A stretch of DNA of 64,000 nucleotides from Homarus americanus. Taxonomy: Eukaryota > Arthropoda > Malacostraca > Decapoda > Nephropidae. Position 1 is the stretch's first letter, and the number at the start of each line of letters is the position of its first letter. Location: contig NW_024725489.1 in NCBI RefSeq assembly GCF_018991925.1, positions 6,014,726 to 6,078,725 of the forward strand, in the 5' to 3' direction. Made by a program: the position numbers and the translations under genes. The notes under the pieces are model-generated. The model saw only the letters and a list, made by a program, of their open reading frames with translations. It was not told where the DNA came from and did no database searches. Positions 45,978-58,745 of the stretch are shown piece by piece.

Positions 45978-46395
45978 TGGTGGTGAGTGATGTGGTGGTG
46001 ATGGTGGTGATGGTGGTGATGGTGGTGATGGTTGTGATGGTGGTGATGGTGGTGGTGATGGTGATGGTGGTGGTTTTATCACCACCATCAAGACCAATAT
46101 GTATGTATGTATGTATGTATGCATGTATGTATGTATGTATGTGTGTATGTATGTATGTATGTATGTATGTATGTATATATGTAATGTATGTATGTATCTA
46201 TGTATGTGTATGTGACATATGAATCTGTATGTGTGTGTGTATGTGTGTATGTGTGTATGTATGTATGTATGTATGTGTGTATGTATGTATGTATGTATGT
46301 ATGTACAGTATGTATGTATGTATGTATGTATGTATGTATGTATGTATGTATGTATGTATGTATGTATGTATGTATGTATGTATGCATGTATGTAA
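45978..46395. repeat. (GGTGAT)n then (ATGT)n
   Basis: GTGGTGATG repeats at 45978-46080 and a long imperfect ATGT array at 46098-46395. Minus-strand Tyr-Ile-His-Thr frames (up to 233 codons) are translations of it. Confidence 0.97.
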
Positions 46396-46559
46396 AATAA
46401 ATACATAGTTATAAATATGTACAAATTAGAAGGAAAATGTGAGAAGAAAATGAATGAAGAAGGAAAATGAAAGATGAAAGAAAAGAAGAAAGAAAATTGA
46501 ATGAAAGAAACAAACCAATTTTATCCAATAACTTTTTCTTGCTTCTTTTGTAATTAGTG

Positions 46560-46760
46560 TTAAGTCTTTCCTAACCTGACCACATCCCAACCAAAACCTA
46601 ACCAAACCCAACCAAAACTTGACCACATTCCAACCAAACCTCCAACCAAAATCTGACCACACTCCAATAAAGCCCCACCGTACACAGACAATTCACAACC
46701 AAAATCTAACCAAACCCTAACCAAATTCCAACCTAAACGTCAAATCTAATTCTCACATTA
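46560..46760. repeat. Degenerate ACCAAA/CCTAACC tract
   Basis: Irregular copies of AACCAAAACCTAACC and ACCACATTCCAACC. It looks like a decayed telomere-type repeat. Confidence 0.6.
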
Positions 46761-46984
46761 TCAAAAAAAAAAAAAAGAGATACCGCCAGCACGAGCCCTC
46801 AACATCGCCAGTCACATCCCTTTGGACTGTTTTATGCTTGCACTGGCGTTTGAGCGTGAGTCTCCTGCCGGTGTATGCTGAAGGCGGAGGTGTGACCAAG
46901 TGTGACCAGGGCATCGGGGTGAGTCGTCAGGTGCTGTGGCCAGGTCTTGACGCCCAGGGGCCAAGAAGTGGATGCTGATAACCA

Positions 46985-47160
46985 CCACCGCCTCCTCCTC
47001 CTCCTCCACCCTCTTCTTCTCTTCCTCCTCCACCCTCTTCTTCTCTTCCTCCTCCACCCTCTTCTTCTCTTCCTCCTCCACCCTCTTCTTCTCTTCCTCC
47101 CTCCCCCTTCTTCTCTTCCTCCTCCCTCATTCTCCCTCTCCTCCTCATCTCCTCTATCCA
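46985..47160. repeat. CTCCTC/CTTCTT-rich minisatellite
   Basis: Four copies of TCCTCCTCCACCCTCTTCTT plus CTCT, then degenerate. Lys/Glu/Arg or Leu/Phe-rich frames across it are artefacts. Confidence 0.9.
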
Positions 47161-48459
47161 TACTACCCCTTGCGGACTAGGGCGAAGGGGAGGGGATAGG
47201 AAGAGAATCGAAAATAGGATGCGTAGGGACAAGTGGACGAGAAGTATGGAAAAGCAATAACAAAGGGAGAGGGATAGGGAGGAATAGGCGTATCGACATA
47301 GAGGGATAGAGATTGGGAAAGAGTAGAGAGATGATAAGGTGGTGAGAAGGAGATAAAGAATAGAGATGGAGGAGAGTAGAGGAGAAAAGATGAGAGGGAA
47401 GAAGAAGGGGAGAGTTGAGGGAATAGGAGGGTTAAGGAAGGGGGGTGATGGAGAAAGGGGAAATAAGAGAGAGAAAGAAGAATTGAAAGAAAGATATTAA
47501 AGGTGTAGGTAGATAGCATGAACAGATATGGGAGACAAGTGGGTGGGAGAAGAGTGTGGGGAGAGAAATGTGGGGTGAGGAGGCCACGATGGGGGAGAGA
47601 GAGTATGGTCAGAGAGCAGCAGGGGAGGTGGTATGGAGACAAAAAAAAAACAAGTGAAGGTTTACCAGTTTCTCTACCCCTTCTTCCCCACGCCCCCAGA
47701 CCCCACACCCCCGTGGAATCGGACCTACAACCCTGACCTCGTTGGGATGCGGCTCCTCCCACCCTCCCCTCCCCCACAAAGACGGGGGAAAGATAGCAGA
47801 ATTGAGAAGGTGGTGGGGGAGGGGTGGGGGAGGGTGGAGATTGAGACGTGGTGGGTGAGGAGGTGCTGTTGCAAGATTCCTCACTTCCCCCACCATCACC
47901 TCCCCTCCCTACCCACACCCTGCCTGTCCACCACACCCTACCATCCCTCTCCCCCCTCTCTCTATGGAGCCTTTAGTTTAAACAAAATAACAATATAACA
48001 AATTAATATTCTAAATTAATCCAACAACAATACTTTTTTTAACACCAATTAACATAAAAACCTAATTATGAAATCTTAAAAAAAAAAAATCGTAAAATAA
48101 CATTGAATTGATGTCTCATATCTGTATTGTATGATCCGCCACGGCAGGAGGGAGTGTGGTGGTGACCCCTGGTGAGGCAGTGCAGGATATACCATATCAC
48201 ATGACGCCCCGGGACGCTTCCTAGTCCGAGTGAAATGATCAGTTCCTTCAAGTATTTAAATCCTTTGGAATATCTCTTATAACGTGTTTTCTTATTCTTA
48301 TATTTATCTTTGTTTCTCTATATTTATTTATTTATTTGTCTTTGTTTGTGTTCCATCGGTGTTAGTGATCTTCATTTGTTTTTAGTATTTCCTCTTTGTG
48401 TTACATCAACTTCCATAGGCTTGGTGTTGGTCTACGTCCCGTCACTTTCAGTTTCCGTG
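47161..48459. other. GA/TC-rich non-coding DNA
   Basis: Strand-asymmetric purine-rich sequence to about 47640, then C-rich to 47960. The 257-codon minus-strand frame has Ser/Pro/Leu bias from TC-rich sequence and no domain. Confidence 0.5.
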
Positions 48460-48765
48460 TGCGTCTTATCTGTGTCCATGTGCGTCTTAACTGTGTCCAT
48501 GTGCGTCTTAACTGTGTCCACGTTCGTCTTAACTGTATTAACTGTCTCCATGTGCGTTTTATCTGTCTCCATATGCGTCTTATTTGTCTCCATGTGCGTG
48601 TTATTTGTCTTCATGTGCGTGTTATCTATCTCCATGTGCTTGTTATCTATCTCCATGTGCGTCTTACCTATCTCCATGTGCGTGTTATCTATCTCCATGT
48701 GCGTCTTACCTATCTCCATGTGCGTGTTATCTATCTCCATGTGCGTCTTACCTATCTCCATTATA
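48460..48765. repeat. Minisatellite, 21-bp unit
   Basis: About 14 copies of TATCTCCATGTGCGTCTTAC; alternate units have GTCTTAC or GTGTTAT, giving a 42-bp higher-order period. Its open frames (Ser-Pro-Cys-Ala-Cys-Tyr-Leu; Met-Glu-Ile-Gly-Lys-Thr-His) follow from the multiple-of-three length. Confidence 0.95.
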
Positions 48766-51080
48766 TGTCTCTATTTCCGTCCAATCAATCTCCGTTCGCG
48801 TCTTATTGCTCTCCATTTACGTGATATGGATCTACGATTGTGTTTGATTAGCCTCGATTTACGCCACGCTGCTCCAATGGCATTATAACTCCTTCACAAA
48901 AGTCATAAGTCACTTCTCGTATCATCCCTTGGTTATGTTCGTGTGTCTTGACTCCTTATGCTATGAACTTGATTTTATTTTGTTTTTTTATCTTGAGAGT
49001 TTCTATCATGTTTACTTTCAGTTTTAGAATCATCTCTTAATAGAAAGTAGATAAAGAGTATAGTAAGGAATCATCAGCTAGTCACCAGTGGCCCTCAAAC
49101 AAGCCTTAAAAACAAGCTCTAGACAGTCATCTCTCCTCAGAAAAACGATGTTATATGCCAGGGTTAGAATGATTGTTATCTAAATGGCGTTGAAGTCTCC
49201 ATGGGCTGTACTTAACTTCATGAGTTCGTTTAGTATTAGCACAACTCTCTAAAAGTGTTTAACTGTGAGTGTATTTTATAAAATTTAAGTGCGTTCATTC
49301 GAGATAGTCTTACGGAGGAAACGAAGAGAGTGTGTTGGGGGGGGGGGGGGGGGGGGTGGCGGAGAGACAGTGTGTGAAGGTCGGAGGAGTCGAGACGCAG
49401 CAGGTGTGTCACTGGGGCGGCCACGGATGACGGGCTGTGAGGCCGTCATCACGCTGGCGCCACGGATAATGCAACAATACTATGTGGCCTTCTGAAGCAC
49501 CCTGTAGCCCCGTAGGAGGAGCTAGAAGAGAGGGAGATGGAGATAAGGAAGAAAAAAAGAAAACGGAGAAGGAACGCTAGAGTTGACGGAAGCAAGAAGA
49601 TGGAAGAGCAGGAGACGCACAAGAGGAAACTGGGATGAGTCTACCACTACGAGGCGGTGACGGGAAAACAAAACGAAAGCGAGTCGGTGAGAAGACACAG
49701 GATGAATCATATAAGGAAGAGGAGTCAGAGAAAAGCGAGATTAATGTACAGGAAATGGTGTAGTAGGAGGATGAGTGGAGTAAGAGAAGGAGGAAGAAGA
49801 GGAGAGGAGGAGGAGGAGGAGCATGTTAAGGTGATGAGAGGGTGGAGAAAGAGAGGTATACGGGGAGGCTTGATAATCACAGGGTAAGGAAGATAAGACA
49901 GGCGTGGCCTGGAGGGGAATCCCGGATGTTTCCAGATGAAGACGATTATGTTGTTTAAACGAAGGAGTCGGAATTGCCAGAGTTGGAGACGGATGTACTC
50001 GGTAAACACTTCCCGGGAACCACTATTCTGAGAACCACATTCACGACACCTGACAAACTGGTTTTCTATGGCAATGAAAGCTTCTTAAACTAGACACTTT
50101 AAACACATCAAATAAAACCCCACAGGAAACATGAATAACTAAACGAAGGAAGAGAAACCAAGAACCGCGGTGAAAGGGCGTCCGAATAAACACATCACTG
50201 AAGGTTATTGATGTAAGTGGGAGCTCGGACGCGTGCCGGAGCGACCCCCTGGCGAGTTCAGCTCAAGACGCACTTAAGATGCTGGTCTTCGTAGGGCTCA
50301 GAGTGAGTTAAGCTTCACCTTATTGGTAGATGAGTGGTGAGATGACTCGAGCATTAGAGGGAGAATGTTAAAGTCAAGTCAGTGGTTTCTGGTGAGTGAA
50401 AGGACTGGTATCTAGTGAAGGAATAAGTAAACACTGCTGTTGCTTGTGAGCGAATGAGTAAAATGAGTAGTGTTTTTTAGTGAGCGAATACCAGCAGGAC
50501 TTAACTTACAGTGAGTCGATGGTTAAAATTCTTGGTCTCTTGTTAGTAGATAAGAGAGCTGGTGTTAGATACGTCGTGTTTATGTGGTATCTAGACAACA
50601 CATAAGAGAAGAAAGAACATCACCAGAGTAGATAACGAAAGTAATTGGTATCTGGACACTGGACGGGTCAAATACACAGTTTTAACACAAATGCATATAT
50701 ATTAAACTCGTTTTTGATGATGCTTCTTGTGGTTATGTTATCGTTTCGCAGAGAACTTTGTTAGAGTAGGAATATACTGAACAGGATGAGAGAGATAACA
50801 TGAATCATTGATAAAGAGGAAATGATGAAGTGAAAATAATGAACTAGAGAACGAAGAATGAGGAATAGTGGAAAGTGGATGATGAGAGAGAAGAGAGGTC
50901 ACTAAGGGAGGGAAGGATGAGGAAGAAGGGGTTGTAGACAAGAGTGGAGAGTAAGACGAAAGAGATACAGCGAGAATAACAAGAGAGAAGAACACTTTCT
51001 ACAGAACCACACAGGAAAATAAATAATAATATCTCTAGATAAATAATGGAGGGTGGAAGATGAAATCGTGTTCTTTTACC
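48766..51080. other. Non-coding, no supported gene
   Basis: Includes a 20-base G run at about 49337-49356 and purine-rich stretches at 49530-49870 and 50790-50970. No domain-bearing frame. Confidence 0.55.
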
Positions 51081-51084
51081 TCAA

Positions 51085-51534
51085 GTGGACTGGGTGGAGC
51101 TCCTCGATGTGCTTGTGTTCTCGGCGGCATTGGTGGATGACTCCACTTGTGCGTTGTGGCTTAGACCGAGTGCCACATACATGGATACTCCCGCTGGCAC
51201 TACCGTCCACAGTGCCACACTCAGACTGTATTCTTTACCAAGTTTATCCCCGAGACATCAATGTAGAGTTGCTTATATTGCACTATACAACACCACAGTC
51301 CTCTCAGTATTGCATGTTATACCACTGGCACTGTTGCTCGGGAGTGCCAGGAGGTGTGAGAAGGCACTGATGAGGTATAATTATCTTATTTGGTTATCCG
51401 GATGTTTTTTATTCACTCGTGGCACAGATAACCGATGTGTTGGACTTCCTGAGTACAATCCTTCACCACTACAGGACCGTCGTGTAGGAGTTCACGTTGT
51501 AATGATTGACTGGAGGATTATCGACCCTCAGTAA
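51085..51534 (+). other. Uncharacterised 149-codon open frame
   Basis: Preceded by an acceptor-like pyrimidine tract (GTTCTTTTACCTCAAG). The frame is not low-complexity and starts with a run of G/C-ending codons, but has no ATG at its left edge, no known domain and no partner exon. A frame of this length is expected a few times by chance in 64 kb. Probably not a gene. Confidence 0.15.
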
Positions 51535-51899
51535 CTCTAAAATCACATTCTCGTCCCCTATAAATTTTGATTCATAAGGACGAGTCACATTATTTTAATT
51601 TCTTTCGTTGTTTCAGAGTTAGAAGTAGTGATCACAACTTAAACTTCACCAGGAGTGTACGTAAACTTTCTGTCAATATCCACCTAACACGCTCCAAGAC
51701 TTCAGTACAATCATTCGCAAAAGTTTATATAATTTTTGCGATAATTTTGTTCTTTCCAGCAGTCAAATGGATCATCTTTTCCATTATAACATTTGTGGGT
51801 CACTTATTAGAGTCACCATGAAAACAGAGGAGTAGGTGGTCACTGTTAGCCAGTCACCAGTTCTCGTTGCTAGATTCTTGTCCGGATTGTGAGTGAAGT

Positions 51900-52250
51900 G
51901 AACTCCTTAGGGTCCACAGGAGGAGTAGTAGGCCATACGGGCGTAGAAGAGCGATTGCGGGCGTGAGGGCAGGGAATTGGTAGTGGTGCAGGCGTGGTGA
52001 GGGTGGTGGGTGGGGGCGGCGTGAGGTGGGGGGGGGGAGGGGAGGCAGCAGGCAGGCAACAGTAGCAAGAGAACGTGAAGCTCCGCCGCAGACAGAGCCG
52101 CCAACCAGACTAACTGGTGCTCTGTTGATCTCTCAGCCACCCGCCACACCCTGCCCGACGCAAACCAACACACACACGCACACGACACGACACACACACA
52201 CACACACACACGCACATCACGGCCCGCCCTCCCTGTATGTGTAGCAGTTT
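51900..52250. other. GC-rich island, possible promoter or 5' UTR
   Basis: Unlike the AT-rich surroundings, it contains GGGG runs, GGCGGC and an AC repeat at 52190-52210. On the minus strand AGTTAGTCTGG followed by GGCGGCTCTGTCTGCGGCGG looks like a leader, but no start or donor can be defended. Confidence 0.2.
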
Positions 52251-52734
52251 TTGTATAATACCGTTACATCTTCTCTTGTGACGGGATTATCTCTAAACTC
52301 TCCCACCTCTCGTGTACACAAACTCCCCCTCCACGTCCCCTACACCACCTCCACCACGACCTAACACACCAACAACTGACCCACAACAAATCCCCTGCAA
52401 CATTACTCCAGCGGACCAAAAGATCTGCAAGAGAACGAAACGATACGGAACATTATGGTTACACCCCTGAGTGGCAATATTTAAGCCAGTGAGTCCAGAA
52501 CCAGAGTACTTAGCGGTGGAGCCATAAGTGCTAGAGTCCTGAGGTGGAGCAGGGGAGGGGCGCCTTATGGACGCCCTGGTCCAGCTTCGTCCCGGCGCCC
52601 TTGAGGAAAAAGGATTGTGTATGTGCCGATCTAGTGTTGTGGGATGTTGATTGAGAATATTGAGATGGTTCATTGGTAGTGGTGACAGTGTTTACTTCTC
52701 TCTCTCCCTTTCTCTTCCATATCTAGATAGTTTT

Positions 52735-52887
<153 letters not shown>

Positions 52888-52939
52888 AGCAGCACTCATT
52901 ATGTACTCATATAAACAAAGCCTCCCTGGTAAACACACT

Positions 52940-53410
52940 CTCCACCTCCCCCACAACATAGGGCAGGTAATGACAGTAATGAGGCGGGCAGCAGCACCAT
53001 GGCAACGGGAGCTTCACCTTGCTCGGCCCAGCAAAAACCCTCCATACACTAGAAAGTGTGAATGGGTGTTGGTGGCGGGGCACCTCCTCCCTCCATCCAC
53101 CCAACTCACCCCCACCCTGAATCTGGTGGTGGGCACCCATGGCCCCACCTCCACCCACCCCGGATCTGCCCCAGTTTCACGAGCTGTTTGTGGCCGCCAC
53201 CCGCTCACTCCCGCCATCTATCGGCCAGAGCAGCAACTGTTTGGGTCCAGGTGATCGTAGCAGTCCCCAACCCTACCTGTGTGAGACCGTCCTCCGTGGA
53301 GGTGAGACGTGCGTTCCTCCGCTCTCCAGACTGGCGATGTTTATACGCCTCAGCCTCACCCAGTCGCCGATCTTTTCGACTTCTGATTGGAATTATTTTT
53401 AAATCTAACA
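52940..53410. other. GC-rich stretch with open frames
   Basis: A plus-strand frame from ATG 53139 begins MAPPPPTPDLPQFHELFVAA and runs 87 codons; overlapping frames are open on both strands, as expected for GC-rich DNA. A GTCCAGGTGATC donor-like site occurs at about 53245. No domain recognised. Confidence 0.18.
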
Positions 53411-53824
53411 CGAGATTTTTACTAGGGCTATTTTAAACATTTCTTTCTGCTATTCTGAAGACTGACAAAGCCTTACATCGCTGGCTCTTTCATGATTGGG
53501 CGACGATTAGCGACACCGAAAGTTTACTTTGTTAATGTCGAGATTCGTATGAACAAATCATCTGTTTCTCTGATGATTGGTGAAGCATATCGCCCTTGGC
53601 TTACTGATTAACTGATCATTTACACTACCAAAAGGGGATTTTACTTAAATAATTCAAACATCATTTAGTTTCTATTGGCATTCAAGTTTCAACAGTAGCA
53701 GGCAATAGAGAACACAGTGATGAGTGAATCCAAACTACCTGCTCGGGCCAGTAATGGGATTCGTTAATCTTGAGGGATTTGTAGGTCAGATAGGCCATTA
53801 AATTCTTAAGTCATTAGTCTTAAC
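53411..53824. other. Non-coding, no feature seen
   Basis: Single-copy AT-rich sequence. Confidence 0.55.
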
Positions 53825-54225
53825 AAACCTAACGTAACCTAACCAAAAAGTTGGATTGGGATTAATGGTAAATAAGGGTGGTCCCAAATTTTTAAAGTTA
53901 GGTTAATTTGTCTATGATTAGGTCAGGTTAATGTGGGTTAGGTTATGTTAGGCAGGGTTAGGTGGGTAAGGTTAGGTTACGTCAGGTTAGGTTTGGTTAG
54001 GCTAGGTTGTTTAGGTTAGGTTAGGCTGCGTTAGGTTAGATTAGGTCAAGCTAGGCGGGGGTTGAGGTTAGGTTAAGTCAGGCTAAGCTGGTTTAGGTTA
54101 GGCTGCGTTAGGTTAGATTAGATCAGGTCAGGTTAGTTTAGGCTAAGTTAGGTTAAATTCGATCAGGCTAAGGTGGTTTATGTTAGGCTGCGTTAGATTA
54201 GGTTAGGTTAGGTTTGTTTGGAGTT
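53825..54225. repeat. Degenerate TTAGG array
   Basis: About 400 bp of GGTTAG/GGCTAG/GGTCAG variants, the most diverged telomere-type tract in the window; CCTAA at the left edge switches to TTAGG orientation. Confidence 0.9.
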
Positions 54226-54349
54226 GAGGAGGATTGGAGTACATTTAACCAGTCACGTGCGGTAGACAGAGATGTACTTTGACCTTTCCTTTTAATCTCC
54301 TTTGAGTCACCACCTTCACTCTTACCCTCTTCTTGTCCACGAGACTTGA

Positions 54350-54595
54350 CACCCAGGAAGCTCTTTAACCTTAACCCAGGAAGCTCTTTAACCCTAACCC
54401 AGGAAGCTCTTTAACCTTAACCCAGGAAGCTCTTTAATCTTAACCCAGGAAGCTCTTTAACCTTAACCCAGGAAGCTCTTTAACCCTAACCCAGGAAGCT
54501 CTTTAACCCTAACCCAGGAAGCTCTTTAACCTTAACCCAGGAAGCTCTTTAACCCTAACCCAGGAAGCTCTTTAACCCTAACCCAGGAAGCTCTA
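54350..54595. repeat. Minisatellite, 23-bp unit
   Basis: Eleven uniform copies of AACCCAGGAAGCTCTTTAAC plus CTT or CCT. Confidence 0.96.
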
Positions 54596-55324
54596 AGCCT
54601 CACTCCCTGTGTCATAATTATGGTAACATGTCTTAAAGATTGTTGCTGAAACTCTAATGTATGGCTGGATGACCTAATTTTTTGGCACTATAAACTCTAA
54701 TTCTTAATTTAGAATCTTAAATATTTGCCCGATGGCCCTAAATTTTTTACCTCCAAGGAATCAAATTTTTCCCTGGGTGACATAATTCTTGCCCAGAGAG
54801 ACTTAATTTTCCCCTCGAACTCCCTCACCCCCACCCCCATCCCCATCCCCCTCAAAAAAAAAATACCATAAAACTAAATTTGTTCTAAAATTTGCCTCCT
54901 GAGAATCAAGTTCTTATAATCCCCTCCCAAAAAAAAAAATTCTGCCTCAAACTCTTAATTTCCTCCAACCTGCCGTGATCACACAAATTCTTACTTCTTA
55001 AAATTCTAAATATCATCCCCCAACGAGTTACTTTGGTCAGTTTAGGGAGTTAAGTAGAAGATGATGTAAATAACGCTAAATATTAACGAGAGAGTATATG
55101 TATAGAGAGGGTGAGTTATAAGTGGGGTTGATAGGTGTACATTACGGAAGAAAAAGTGAGAGGGAAAGAGAGAGAGAGAGTGGAATGGAGAAAAAGAGAG
55201 AGTTATAGAAATTGAGATAGAGAGAGAGAAAGAGCTAAGGAGACAGGTGTATTAGTCACCTGAGTAAATGGAGTGGTTACTATATGCATGATTAATTATT
55301 CTCGGCTCTTCTGATGATTCGCAC

Positions 55325-55326
<2 letters not shown>
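54596..55326. other. Non-coding, no gene seen
   Basis: A/T-run-rich DNA with GAGA repeats at 55157-55235. Confidence 0.55.

Positions 55327-55403
<77 letters not shown>
55327..55403. repeat. (CT)n microsatellite
   Basis: About 38 CT dinucleotides with one T insertion. Confidence 0.97.
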
Positions 55404-55404
<1 letters not shown>

Positions 55405-56196
55405 TAAGGTCGTTCACCCTGTCGTCAGTATTCGCTCACTGGTCGATGAGTTATAGGAGCAATTGTCCATTCTTATAAAAATCGAACGAAATAGTCAACA
55501 GAAATTTATAAACGGAGGTGATTGGTGACTTCTGTTGACCGTATTTGTTCACATAAAAAGAACGAGTGAATTAACCAATGAGAAAAAAGAACGAGTGGAA
55601 GGTAAAATTGTGATTGGTTTAAATACTGTTTGTTAGATATGTATGGTGAGTTATGTGATGATTGGTATTTTTTATTTATAGGATGAAATATTGTAGTTAA
55701 TTTTTTCATCTATGATTATTTACAGGATAGACTACATACATAGAAATATTATACTGTTGATGATTGGCTGTCTGACTCATATGACCCAACCAATAAGAAT
55801 AAATGGAAAACCTTGACTTAAGAAATTGTTTACGAATAAAATTTTAAATTGATGTGTCTAGGTATTGTAACAAGAAGTTTTCGTAAATAACATATATTAT
55901 ATATTTTTTTATTTATCTAGAGTATATTTTACAGCATGGGCTTACTATTAAAAACAAACAAACAATCAATTACTGTGTTTAATGACAAGGTGTTTTATTT
56001 AAGTCCAGGGACATTATAAACGTTACTGTGTGTTAGTTTTTAAGCAGTAAATTACTTCGTTATATTGTTTTATTATGAACATTTTCTCCTAGTAATTCAG
56101 GCACGAGTGAATCTCAATTACGGGAATTATTTACCTACTTAACCTGAATAGATCAAGGACACCCATTGACCTTCCTTGACCCCAGGGACCAAATTC
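55404..56196. other. Non-coding, no feature seen
   Basis: AT-rich; a few copies of TGATTGGT are scattered at 55519-55770. Nothing else noted. Confidence 0.5.
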
Positions 56197-56198
56197 TA

Positions 56199-56237
<39 letters not shown>

Positions 56238-56590
56238 ACACACACACACACACACATAATACGGTCAACTTGTTTCAAAGCAAAAAGTTTGTGATTTCGG
56301 AAGGGTGGGAGGGCCGAGTAGGAGAGGGGAACAGGAGGAGGGGATTGAGGAGAGGGATTGGGATAGGAGGTGGAGGAGAGAGGAGAATAGAGAGAAAGAG
56401 GAAAGCAGAGAGAGGAGGTGAAAGGGAGGGGGATAGAGGGGGTGGAGAAGGAGGGAGATGGAGGAATAAATAAGACAGAGGAAGAGATGGAGAGAAGGAG
56501 GAAGGAGGAGGGAGTGGCCAGGGGGAAGGAGGGAGGGAGGGAAGAGAGGAGAAGGAGTAAAGAGGGGGGGAGGGGAGAGGGGAGAATAAT
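56197..56590. repeat. (AC)n followed by a purine-rich tract
   Basis: AC repeats at 56197-56256 and GGA/GAG-rich DNA from 56320 to 56590. The 172-codon minus-strand frame is Ser/Pro/Leu low complexity. Confidence 0.9.
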
Positions 56591-56678
56591 CGTCAGGCAA
56601 TTATCAAAGCCACAGACCAAACACAAGTGATAATATACTGCATACATAATTGGAGTCCTTGGACAAACCACGGCTCTG

Positions 56679-56752
56679 TTAGGTTAGGTTTGGTTAGGTT
56701 AGTTTTGGTTAGGTTAGTTTTGGTTAGGTTAGGTTAGGTTAGGTTATATAGG
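56679..56752. repeat. TTAGG/TTTGG tract
   Basis: TTAGG pentamers mixed with TTTTGG variants. Confidence 0.92.
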
Positions 56753-57961
56753 AAGCTATTATATGTATTATGATCACGTAGTTGGTCATCTATGGTCAGC
56801 CAGCGTGGTACTGTGCACACCATGTTATATATGCCTACAAAATCGGCCATTGATCTCCTGGAAGATGTGAAGGAGAGAGACCTTGGCTGTATGTTTACAA
56901 CGCTTGGTTCACCTCCAGCAACGATGGTCGCAAGCAGACAGGAACGAACTCAAAAGACGAATTCAGTCTCCTTATACATGCATTTTATCTATGCTTGTAA
57001 AACTTAGCCACGGTGAATAATCAGGCGGGGTTATAAGCCAACGAAAAAAATATATATATATGCTTTTAGGATTTTTACTTACGAAACAATAATAACAAAC
57101 TCAAAAATAAATAAATGATGTGCAAATTATTTTCAACATAATTTAGGTACAAACTAATGTTAAGCTTCAGTAGATGAATAAAACTTTATATTATCAGAAA
57201 ATTGGGGGAAATTTTCAACAGAGTCCAGTGTGTTTTTGTATTGAAGAAAGATGTAATATAACTTCTTTAACTCTTTTCTTCATGAGTTATATTGTAAGTG
57301 TAAGCTGGTGGCCTTGATAGGGATAGTGGCTCCAGTCTTGTAGATTAGTAGGATCGTATTATCAACAAATGGACAAAAACTAAACAAATAATCTAACACC
57401 AGAAGGAATTAAATATAAACACAATAACACCACAGAATGATTGTTCTACGACACACACACACACAGAGGCTCCTCAACACCGGTTTGTGGTAGGTGCAAT
57501 AAATTAATGTGGTTTTGAACTGCTTCCGCGCCCACCCTACTCACCACAACCTGACACCTGAGGCTGTTATCTCCTAAAGGTAACAGATGAGCATCATAAT
57601 AGGAAAAAAAATCGTAGAAAACAATTTTGCTTCTAGAAATTGTTTAGCTGAGGACGATATTATTGTGGGTTTTTTTTTCCTACGGATATCCATACAAACA
57701 TGAAGCAATGCCTGACTCAGTTTTGATTCACATGAGTTCTCGAAAATTTAAATGAATATTCAATTTTTTTTCTAATTAGTTGTGACCTGTTTGATAATAA
57801 TTTCCTAGAATATAAATATGAATCATTGATATATTCTTGGTATATATTATTTGTTCATAAAGATTGTGAATTATCAGAGTTTTATCTACAAAAAGTTAAA
57901 ATATAAGATAATATTAGGCAAATTATGTGATATAAACCAGATTTATTAGTCAGTATAAGGC
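56753..57961. other. Non-coding, no supported gene
   Basis: A 71-codon plus-strand frame with a real ATG (56792-57007) has normal composition but no recognisable domain or splice partner. The rest is AT-rich. Confidence 0.45.
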
Positions 57962-57978
57962 TGCTCCTCCTCCTCCCG

Positions 57979-58019
<41 letters not shown>

Positions 58020-58084
58020 CCCTCCTCTTCCTCCTCTTCTTCCTCCCCTCCTCCTCTTCCTCCTCTTCTCCCTCCTCCTCCTCT

Positions 58085-58122
<38 letters not shown>

Positions 58123-58205
58123 CCCTCCTCTTCCTCCTCTTCTTCCTCCCCTCCTCCTCTTCCTCCTCTTACCCCTCCTCCTCCTCCTCCTCCTCCTCCT
58201 CCTCC
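57962..58205. repeat. (TCC)n / TTCCTCC tract
   Basis: Pyrimidine-only tract with an internal duplication of about 100 bp (CCTCCTCTTCCTCC blocks). Confidence 0.95.
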
Positions 58206-58390
58206 ATGTTTGCAGTTTCATGGATCTGCCTTTGATTTCACCAATGTTTCTATGAGTCATTGTTACTATTGATGGCTGACTACAATAGTGACTCAACTGA
58301 ACGACGTCTTCATGATATTCTAAGTCTTCTCATGACATCTACCTGTTGGCACTAAGTCTATCTGACCAGAAGAAACCTATGACAGGGCTG

Positions 58391-58745
58391 GTGTGTGTGT
58401 GTGTGTCTGTGTGTGTGTGTGTGCAGGTAGGTAGGAATGTACTGTAGTCTCCACACACCTGATAAAGAGTAATAATTAATGCTCACAGGGTCAGCAGTCA
58501 CCCGCCACCTGCACCAGATGACGCGCTGTGCTTCCCCGAACATAACCACCCCATTACCTTATCCTCCCACCCACCTACCTCACCCACCCACCCACCCACC
58601 TTACCCACCCACCTGACTCACCCACCTACCCACCCACCCTGACTCACCCACCTACCCCCCCACCTACCTACCTCACCCACCCACCTACCTCACCCCTCCC
58701 ACCCACCTACACCCCACCCCCTCCCACCCCACCCCACCTACCCCC
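58391..58745. repeat. (GT)n and CCCACCTACC repeats
   Basis: GT repeats at 58391-58422 and irregular CACCCACCTACCTCACC units at 58566-58745. Confidence 0.88.

Noticed and set aside
45723..46424. 233-codon minus-strand frame
   Set aside because: Reads the ATGT microsatellite and neighbouring simple repeats (Tyr-Ile-His-Thr, Pro-Ser-Pro).
47163..47936. 257-codon minus-strand frame
   Set aside because: Ser/Pro/Leu bias from TC-rich DNA; no domain and no splice support.
51085..51534. 149-codon non-repetitive frame as a gene
   Set aside because: Starts at GTG, not ATG, has no recognisable domain, and its length is within chance expectation for this window; listed only as an uncharacterised frame.
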